A stretch of DNA of 64,000 nt from Rapana venosa. Its lineage: Eukaryota > Mollusca > Gastropoda > Neogastropoda > Muricidae. This document shows positions 56,503 through 64,000 of this stretch, in pieces. Every line of letters begins with the position of its first letter. Within the stretch, counting starts at the first letter, position 1. The notes beneath the pieces were generated by a model. That model saw only the letters and a list, made by a program, of their open reading frames with translations. It had not been told where the DNA came from and searched no databases. The stretch lies in the NCBI GenBank assembly GCA_028751875.1, contig CM054138.1:36348773-36412772 (forward strand), in the 5' to 3' direction. The translations under genes were made by a program, and so were the position numbers.

Positions 56503-56660
56503 GCTTCGAGGTTCACAATGGTGAGATTTTGCATCTTAATCCACCATTATGGTAATCACATTCCGATTTGGGGGATGTTGTCTAAACACGACACCAATGT
56601 GCATGCATGGGCCTTAAGGTTCAGTGCAAGCGCAACGCATAGCCACTCCTGAACAAGTCA
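56503..56660 (+). repeat. Short dispersed repeat copy
   Basis: CGAGGTTCACAATGGTGAGA, TTTTGCATCTTAATCC and TCACATTCCGATTTGGGGGA align with 37676-37800 and 42484-42600. Confidence 0.6.
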
Positions 56661-57958
56661 TCCCTTACCTGCTCGTGGTGAGGCCTGCTTTTGCAGACAA
56701 GGGCAATGGCAAAGGGCAAATGTTCAGCGCCCTTTAAAAATAACTGTTCACTCCACTGCCTTGTGGATTAGAGTTTTTACTCAAAGGCTACGTCTCATTG
56801 CGGATATCAATGAGTTGGCGTCAGGAAGGTGCATTGGCCATGAAAATCCTCCAGACACAACAAAAAATGATGAGTAAAAATTTTCAAAAAAGGCCCCCAT
56901 ACCCAGAAAGCTCTTAAATGGCAGGGGATGCGAAGAATCTCCAGCTTCTACAACCCAAAGATAAAAATTGATCAGCAAATGTTGGGTTACTTCACGGCCC
57001 ATTCTCATGAAACATTTTAAAAAGCCATGTATAAAAATGTGAAATGCGGGAAATTTAATTTGTGATGCAAGGTTAAGGACTTAATTAATTGTGCAACTTG
57101 TGTTAAACAGGATGACGTATGCAGTCCTTTATTGTTTTCTATTTTTATGAATGAACTTGCTAGGAAATTATGAGAAATGGAAGACATGTTGCAACTTTTT
57201 GTCATGACCCTACAGAATTGTTTAATATCCGCTTGCAGATAAATTTAAATTCCGCTATCTGAAACAGTGATATGTTTAAAAAAGTATTTTAAACCCAATT
57301 TGTCCAGTGCTACAGCTTCACTTGGTCCAAAGTAAATTTGAATGAAACTAATATCAACATCTGTAGAAAGGGAGGTTTCCTTGCTGTTCATGAAAAAAAA
57401 AAACCCGGCTGTATAATGGCAATATTATAAATTTAGGAATCTGTTTTTCTTTACATTAGCTTCACTAAGTCTTACATGCAGGGTAAAGAACGTTTTTTGG
57501 GGGTATTGAAAAAAACTACGGTTTTTAAATAATTTGTTTGATTTTTTTATCAAGAAATTGATGCACAATTACAACCCATAGTCTTGTTCTGAAATTTGGG
57601 CTTGGATGCAGCAGCAACAAAAGTCAGGGTCAGGGCCTCAATGTACTTTGAAGCAATTTCTACAAGTAGAAAAACGAGCATCAAAATGATCTCGTCTACA
57701 GCAAAACAGATACCATCTTTTGATTAACTGTGCTGTTAACGTGTGTTAGGAATTGGTTAAAAACTTTGAGTATGGAAGAGCACAGACTAAAATTTTTTGA
57801 TTTAGATGCTAAGAAAAATAAAAACTGGGCCACACAACATGCAATTTGCTTTTGGTTTATTCAAATAATTATAGCTTTTGGATATGGCTGGTTAAATCAA
57901 GGTGTTAGAAATCTGAAATAGTTTATTGTTGTTTTAGAAAAAAGGCTAATGATGATCA

Positions 57959-58240
57959 GAGGCACCGTGGTCGAGGGGTTTAGGGGTCAACTCGTGATCC
58001 AGAGGTCGCGGGTTCGATCCCCGCTCGGCTGGGTGTTGTGTCCTTGGGAAAGACACTTTACTCCTATTTTCCTCACTCCACCCAGGTGTACAAGTGGGTC
58101 CCAAGCTCTGGGGGAAGTATCTGGCGACAGACTAGCGTCCTGTCACAGGGGTGGTGAAAAACCATCATTCGCTTAACGCTACGAAACCGGGATAAGCTCC
58201 GGCTCTATGGGCCTTCTGGCTCGAAAGAACATACTTTAAC
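57959..58240 (+). mobile_element. SINE-3 copy with a 9-bp target-site duplication
   Basis: TGATGATCA occurs at 57950-57958 and 58241-58249. The body is nearly identical to the copies at 23643 and 33831, with a few single-base changes (GGTCGAGGGG instead of GGTCGAGTGG). Confidence 0.9.
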
Positions 58241-58321
58241 TGATGATCATTGGCAACGATGGAACGGTCGTGTACAATCTAGAGACAGATATAGAACATA
58301 GCGACATTTATAACTTTAAAA

Positions 58322-58615
58322 GGTAAAGGTGTCCCATAACCTATGTGGTTTTAGGGAAGCGAGGCATCAGAGACTCAAATTCTCCAGGGGCAAGCATATT
58401 GAGGGCGGCGCCCATCTCCTCTCCCTTGTTGCTTCCCTTCCCGGGACCCTAAAGAGGCAGGTACCCATTTTCAGCTGGGTGAAATTGAGGGACAGCACTG
58501 AAGACAAGGAAACAAACGGTCACCCACCCAACTGATAACCGTGCTGGGGGGGACGCTGCTTAACATTGGCTGGGGGAAAGGGAGTGCTCTGACCACTAAA
58601 CTATACAGTCCCTAA
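58322..58615 (-). mobile_element. SINE-2 copy
   Basis: GGTAAAGGTGTCCCATAACC on plus is the 3' end; GCGCCCATCTCCTCTCCC, GCAGGTACCCATTTTCAGCT and GGTCACCCACCCAACTGATA follow. The head (CTGACCACTAAACTATAC) is damaged. Confidence 0.85.
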
Positions 58616-59077
58616 ACCTATACAAATGAGTCAAGCCTTTTTTTTAGCTTATCTTCATGGGAATGCGAGGGGCCTGGGAGTTGTTTTTTTTTTCCCGTCA
58701 AGCGCCGGGGCTTTATCACGTTCTTGATTAAACCATTGACGCTGGGGGCAACAGCAAAGTGAGAGGCTGTATAACCAGTGGCTTTCCCATTCATGGAACC
58801 CACTTTACAGCTTAGTCTTTAGTGATCGACTATGACTCTCTGACTAGGTGGCTTGACTCTCACATCCTTATTGTTGCTGCAGCCCTGGGGGCTGGTTGGC
58901 CTTTGGAGGACATCTCCAACGCTGACTGTCCTTATGCCCACTTGGCCGAGAGAGTGGGGATGTACAGTGGGCAAGGCATCTCCACTATAATCAAATTTCT
59001 GCCCAGTTTCCAAAACAGCAGCTGCCTCCTCTGCTGTTTTGGCGGTCATTGTCGGACACCACGGACAAACATACATG
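58616..59077. other. Unclassified insert
   Basis: About 460 bp of moderately GC-rich sequence between two SINE-type insertions, inside a broken retroelement. Short reading frames exist on both strands, but I recognise no protein family. It may be part of another element's leader. Confidence 0.35.
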
Positions 59078-59325
59078 AATAGCATCCCCCACCTTGTGGA
59101 AATTCTCTGCTAGGAATTCCCTCTTTTCTATCCCTCTTTCTGTTTCTACCTTCTTCCTTTTCTTCCTGTCATCTCCTTCATGTCTATTTTCTGCCTTCTT
59201 TGTCCATTCTCCTGCCGAAGTCGGATGCCCTGGGCCTGACATGTCGCGCTTAAGGGCAGTGCAACGCATCCTTCCTTCTTTGTGACAGACAAGAATAGCT
59301 TCCCTAAGTATTCGGAGGAAAGAGA
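59078..59325 (+). mobile_element. Repeat X copy, 5'-shortened
   Basis: It starts within the AATAGCATCCCC block, continues with CTAGGAATTCCCTCTTTTCT and the pyrimidine-rich middle, then CCGAAGTCGGATGCCCTGGG and GCAACGCATCC, and ends in GGAGGAAAGAGAG. Confidence 0.85.
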
Positions 59326-59560
59326 GAAATGAAAGTTTGGAAATAGATATGCATTTTCAAAGAATAAGGGCTAACATTCAGACGGGATGTATGGATACAT
59401 TATGTCATGAGCCTTGATGCAGAATGCATAGTGAATCCGATAAAACATACCCTTTATGTAATGAAGCAACAGAAGATGAAGTATGGCGTTACATTTTGTT
59501 TTAATGTTGTCCTGCCATTAATTTTTAAAGGCAAAAACATATCCCAGAAAAATATACTAG

Positions 59561-60612
59561 CAAGCCAATGATTTTATACTCATTTTGCTCATAGGATAAA
59601 GTAATGTAATAATTATCTTTGGCAACTTACTCTATATTTATGCAAAGGTTTGGGTTTTTTAGAAAAATAGATATTTGATGTTATTAGGGGTTTTCCCACT
59701 GTTTTGGTTTAGCTGTTTTGGTCACTATGAATGAAATTATTGTGATTTTTGTCTCTCGTTCAGAGACATACAGCTTTTTGTGTGATTTAGTATTTATTGT
59801 AAAATACCAAGTTTTTGCAATGTATTTGGTTACACATCTTGTTGATTATATGATTTGTAAAAGATGTTGATGTATCATGTGTTGTTTGTACGAATCTTGG
59901 AAATAAAAAAACTGTTTTTTTTCTGGATTGGGGACATTATTTATGCTTGATATGTTTAAATTTTGATGTGTATGATGTTATCGAGGACTTGATATATCTA
60001 CATTAAATTGACCACGCTTCAGTTTTGTGGACCGACATTTTGAAATATGTATTTCAGTTTTTAAAAAAAGAAAGGAAATTCAATTTCTGTGTGGCTTTTT
60101 GTTTTTCATTTTTTGTTTATTCATCAAAATTATGTGTATGAGTTCATGTGTATGTATAACAGTGTCAACAACAATGAAAATAAAAGTCATTTCAAAGAAT
60201 AAATCTTTTGAAATATTATTTTCTGAGGAGAGTAGGACTTTTAGTATTTTTTTGTTTTCAAACGAAACATGTTAAACAAAACCATGCAAAAAAACACAAC
60301 AACAACAACAAAAACAACCCCATGCATACATTCACTTCATCTGTATGTAGCTTTTATTTCTCAAATCTTAGAAAAATGAGAAATCATCATCAAGGCAGCA
60401 GCTAAAGTAATTGCTTGGAATGCGAAGCCAGAAAGAGAAATAGACATGAGAGTCCATATGGCAAACTGTTGTCAGAATTTTTGTTTTTAGATATCATCCC
60501 CGAAATTGCAACTACCTTAATGATGGACACACAAAAATGGTCACATACGCAAAAACCTCACGGTTGGGGACCCCACAGCTCTTGCCCCCCCCCCCCCAAA
60601 AAAGAAAAGGCA
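59561..60612. other. Noncoding sequence with a short dispersed repeat
   Basis: AT-rich sequence without a supported gene. 60486-60605 on minus resembles the short dispersed repeat (plus-strand AACCTCACGGTTGGGGACCC). Confidence 0.45.
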
Positions 60613-60957
60613 TTTGTCAGGTAGTAGTATCAGATAGCATCTTAATTGAAAGGACATCAATTTGTCAGTAGTATTTATCAGCTAGCATTCTTAATTGAAA
60701 GGCCCATCAATTTTGTCAGGTAGTAGTATCAGCTAGCATCTTAATTGAAAGGACATCAATTTGTCAGGTAGTAGTATCAGCTAGCATCTTAATTGAAAGG
60801 ACATCAATTTGTCAGGTAGTAGTATCAGCTAGCATCTTAATTGAAAGGACATCAATTTGTCAGGTAGTAGTATCAGCTAGCATCTTAATTGAAAGGACAT
60901 CAATTTGTCAGGTAGTAGTATCAGCTAGCATCTTAATTGAAAGGACAATTGTCAGGT
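60613..60957. repeat. 47-bp tandem repeat, seven copies
   Basis: The unit is TTGTCAGGTAGTAGTATCAG, CTAGCATCTTAATTGAAAGG and ACATCAA. Copy 2 carries small insertions; copies 3-7 are nearly identical. The array abuts the leader of the RTE element that follows. Confidence 0.95.
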
Positions 60958-63737
60958 CCAAATATTAGAAGGTGTGGGTCTCTGGTTGAGATAGTGCCTA
61001 TCATGTCTGGTAGAGTGGTCAGCGGGCATCACTGGTCCTCAGCCATCTCCTCAATCTCTCACGTGCTGGCTCCAAGCGCCACATCCCGGGATCTCGCCTC
61101 AGCAGGCGTGAGGGGGTGATGTTGACACATGCCGTGCTGGCGTATAAGTTCCATGATGCAGGTTACCAGCCAAGGAGGATGAAATTCACTGGAACTCATC
61201 GGCTACATGTTCGAGGCCAAGGCAAGCCATCTTGATGGAGGACGTTGGCTATGGTCTGGCATGGAGAGGGACGAGCTCCGCCATGCGACATAGTCCAAGA
61301 GACACCACATTGATATGTCAACCATAGCAAAATCCATACCAGCTCGGTCGTTGCCTGATACAAGGACGGCGCTTTCTGTTGCTGACCATCAGGACGGAGG
61401 TGAAAAGTATGTGACTGGTGGGTCAACATCACTACGTGCCAGAAACATCACTCTTGGCACACAGAATGTAAGATCGCTGAGAACACCAGGAAAAGTGGAA
61501 GAACTTACATACAAAATGGAAAGATACATATGGAACATCCTTTAACTCTGTGAGATATGCTGGAAAAACTTGGGGAAACCTCTACCCCTGAAGGCCACAA
61601 ACTCTATTCCAGTAGCAGTGAAGACAAACATGAACATGGGGATGGATTCCTCATCCACAAAGACACTGTGAATACCACCATGGGATGTCGGCCAGTCTCT
61701 AGCCAACACATTTCCATCAATCTGAAGGCAGCACCTTTTAACATTACCATCATACAAGCGTATACTCCAACAACTGACGAGGATGACGAGGACGTTGAAG
61801 ACTTCTATGATAAACTGCAAAAGGTCATATACCAGACGCCAAAGAAAGACATCATTGTAGTACAGCGTGACATGAAGGCAAAGATAGGAACAGAGGCGAG
61901 CAGGACTTGGAAGAGGATATGGGGCAAATACTGCAACCCCCAGCAGTTACCATAACCTGAAGTTGGTGAACACATTTGGTCCACATAAACTGTTTACACG
62001 CTGGACATGGCACAGCCCATGAGGAGATCAACAGGATGAAATAAACTACATCGTTGTGGTCAAACGTCATTTCCAATCAAGTGTCAATATTGCCAAGGCC
62101 AGGAGTGGATGTAGAAAGGGACCATGAGTTTGCGATGATAACGTTTAGAATCAGTCTTAAGAGGATTAAGGAGCAAGGCAATGTAAGAATCAAATTCAGT
62201 CATGAGAAACTCAAGGACCCAAACATAGCAAAAAACTTCAAAGCAATGATAGGAGGAAAATTAGCCCCACTCCTTGTTTTAGACAACCAGGACACCAAGT
62301 AGATCCTTGATCAACAACTTCAACACTGCTGTGACTGAAATGGCCAACAGCATACTTGGCAAACACCAACCAAAAAAGAAGCCATGAGTTACAGAAGACA
62401 TACTTTCCCGGTGGGGATGCCGGGGGGCCTGTCAGTGTAAATAGCATCCCCACTTTCTGGTCCCCAGCCATTTCTTAAATTTCTCATGGCAATTTTGTGT
62501 TAGGAATTCATGCTTTTCTATCCCTCTCTTTGTTTCTGTCTTGTTCCTTTTGTTCTTGTTACTTCCTTCTCGTCTATTTTCTGCCTTCTTGGTCCATTCC
62601 TCTGCCTTTTTTCCAGAAAGACTTAAAAGATAACAATTCTATCCCATGCCGAAGTTGGATGTGCTGGGCCTGACTTGACAGGCGCTTAACAGCAGCACAA
62701 CGCATTTCCCCTCATATGACAGACAACAATAGTTCCTGTCTGAGCGATCGACGAGGAAGAAGAAAGGCATACTCAAGCTGTGCAACATTGACAGAGAACT
62801 GAAGCAAGAGAAGAATAAGCCTGAAGGTGCAAAACTATACAGAGAAGCCAGTCAACAAGTTTTGTTTTTAAAAGGCATGAGAAAAGCAAAGGAGGCATGA
62901 ATTGAAGAACATGCAAAGGTATCGAAGAAAACCTGCAGAAAAAATAACAGCAAGAACGTTCCTCTACCGACCAGATTGCGACCCTCAGAATCATGGTGGA
63001 ACAGTCCATATAATGGCAGTCACCTCTCTACGCCTGCTTCATCGATTTTGAGAAGGCTTTTGACAGCGTGGACAGACAAGCAATCTGGAACATCCTTCTC
63101 CACTATGGTGTGCCATCAGGGTTTGTCCAACATCATAAGACAACTTTACGAAGGATTCTCCTGCAAGGTCATCCACGGTGGAAGACTCTCCGACAGCTTC
63201 GGGATCTCTTCCCGCGTCAGACAGGGCTGCTTGTCCACTCCTCTTCCTTGTGGTGCTGGACTGGGTGACAAGGACGGCCTACGCAAGTTCCGGGAAAGGT
63301 ATCCAATGGACCCTCATGACAAAGCTGGAAGATCTCGATTTTGCCGATGACCTGGCTCTGCTATCCCATCGCCTGCAGCACATCCAAGACAAAGTCACTG
63401 CCCTAGATACCTCAGCTAGACGTGTTGGCCTCAGGATCAGTCAAGAGAAGACCAAGCTACTGCGTACCAACAACCAGCAAGAGGCTCCTGTCACCATCTC
63501 TGGGAAAGCAGTAGAGGATGTCAGTGATTTGTGTACCTGGCAGTAAAATCAGCCAGACAGGAGGCACAGACGAAGACATCAAGGCAAGAATAAAGAAAGC
63601 ACACCAAGCATTTGCCATCTTGAAACCCGTATGGAGAACAAATGCGATCTCCACAACCACCAAGCTCAGGATCTTCAACTCCAACGTGAAGTCTGTGCTT
63701 CTCTACGGGTCAGAAACTTGGCGGGTCATCAATACCA
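60958..63737 (+). mobile_element. RTE-like retrotransposon with endonuclease and RT, broken by repeat X and an internal deletion
   Basis: A leader (60958-61440) precedes the endonuclease: NITLGTQNVRSLRTPGKVEE (61447), LEKLGETSTPEGHKLYSSSS, GDGFLIHKDTVNTTMGCRPV and FNITIIQAYTPTTDEDDEDV, then VQRDMKAKIGTEA (61862). The linker reads RIKFSHEKLKDPNIAKNFKA and is cut by repeat X at 62410. It resumes with EGAKLYREASQQV (62825). A deletion then removes the start of the RT between about 62945 and 62965. The RT continues with YACFIDFEKAFDSVDRQAIW (63035), VRQGCLSTPL with a frameshift and LEDLDFADDLALLSHRLQHI (63325), with FADD intact, then LRIFNSNVKSVLLYGSETWR (63665). It ends abruptly at the next element at 63738. 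Confidence 0.9.
62410..62764 (+). mobile_element. Repeat X copy, longest and most complete
   Basis: It begins with an inverted repeat (GTGGGGATGC and GCATCCCCAC, 62411 and about 62445), followed by the pyrimidine-rich middle, CCATGCCGAAGTTGG, CAGCACAACGCATTT and GAGGAAGAAGAAAGG. CATACT lies on both sides. It is inserted in the RTE linker coding region. Confidence 0.9.
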
Positions 63738-64000
63738 GCCCCCCGTGAGGTTCCCGGGGTATGCTTGCAAAGCGAACATTGCAAGAATAGGGCCTCTGCC
63801 ATCCAACCAGGCATGTCGTAAAAGGCGACTAAGGTGGACAAGGGAGCTGAAGTCAGAGGTGATGGGCCTAGCGGCGCTCCCGAGACAACCACATCACCAT
63901 GCAACAAACGCCATAATGACACTTCGAGATCAGATTAAAGGGAAAGGTGCTCGCCCTGTGAGGATCCGCCAGGCAGGTGCAGTGCCGGGCTCCGCGCCTC
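63738..64000 (+). mobile_element. 5' leader of an RTE-like element, cut by the window edge
   Basis: CCGGGGTATGCTTGCAAAGC, AACCAGGCATGTCGTAAAAG and GCGACTAAGGTGGA match the leader of the minus-strand element that starts at 1906. The following 150 bp differ. It interrupts the RTE element after codons for SETWRVI. Confidence 0.75.

Larger units (their letters stand above)
56760..59560 (+). mobile_element. Non-LTR relative of 17937-20640, split by SINEs and repeat X
   Basis: In order on plus: LINCATCVKQDDVCSPLLFS then IFMNELARKL (57085-57170, the damaged GVKQGC-LSP region), CSEIWAWMQQQQ (57590, counterpart of YGAEIWGLDAA), then KNKNWATQH (57815) and GYGWLNQGVRNLK (57880). After the SINE-3 at 57959 comes DDHWQRWNGRVQSRDRYRT (58244-58300). 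Then SINE-2 (58322), unclassified sequence, repeat X (59078), and finally CNEATEDEVWRYILF near 59460-59500, the counterpart of the C-terminal CKQAEEDEVHFVLCC segment. All frames are broken. Confidence 0.72.

Noticed and set aside
58822..59082. 86-residue frame in the unclassified insert
   Set aside because: No recognisable domain, and overlapping frames of similar length on both strands.
60613..60957. CRISPR-like array
   Set aside because: Units are contiguous 47-bp tandem copies without unique spacers, in a eukaryotic retroelement context.

Overview
This is a eukaryotic genomic window, probably from a mollusc or another lophotrochozoan. The grounds are one multi-exon gene with GT-AG introns, many decayed non-LTR retrotransposons of RTE-, Nimb/I- and CR1/L2-like types, tRNA-derived SINEs, and long CA/GT microsatellites. 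The organism call is inference. There are no bacterial operons, CRISPR arrays or complete viral genomes.

Layout. 1-8.0 kb: three decayed non-LTR elements in a row (RTE-like on minus, Nimb/I-like on plus with an RNase H remnant, RTE-like on plus). 8.0-17.4 kb: poor sequence quality, with inflated homopolymers and a roughly 335-base poly-G block. From about 11.9 kb this stretch is a corrupted copy of 17.94-23.28 kb, which lies across a gap of exactly 500 N (17437-17936); the gap therefore looks like an unmerged contig overlap. 17.9-24.2 kb: a nest of non-LTR elements, one inserted in another with a 14-bp target-site duplication. 24.2-28.4 kb: SINEs, microsatellites and noncoding sequence.

28.5-38.7 kb holds the only convincing cellular gene. 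It has seven plus-strand exons that join in frame into a 504-residue type II membrane protein resembling METTL24-type (Methyltransf_22) proteins. The fold appears to occur twice in tandem, and both halves lack the usual acidic catalytic-type motif. Its introns hold SINEs, a 530-bp foldback and a perfect 25-bp hairpin.

39-52 kb: a nearly complete reverse transcriptase on minus (40.3-42.1 kb), a 1-kb 29-bp minisatellite (44.1-45.2 kb), a 60-bp tandem array (47.9-48.2 kb) and several element 3' ends. 52-60 kb: two strongly nested retroelements. 60.6-64 kb: a 47-bp tandem array next to an RTE element (endonuclease and RT), itself broken by an unclassified 330-360 bp repeat and then by the 5' leader of the family that opens the window on the other strand.

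Repeat names used below are local. SINE-1 is a tRNA-derived family ending in a conserved AT-rich tail. SINE-2 combines a tRNA-like head with a 5S-rRNA-like block. SINE-3 has a Ser/Leu-tRNA-like head. Repeat X is a retroposed sequence with a GAA-rich 3' end. Element C is an endonuclease/RT non-LTR family with short tetranucleotide tails. Most apparent ORFs in the window are fragments of these repeats or low-complexity translations.
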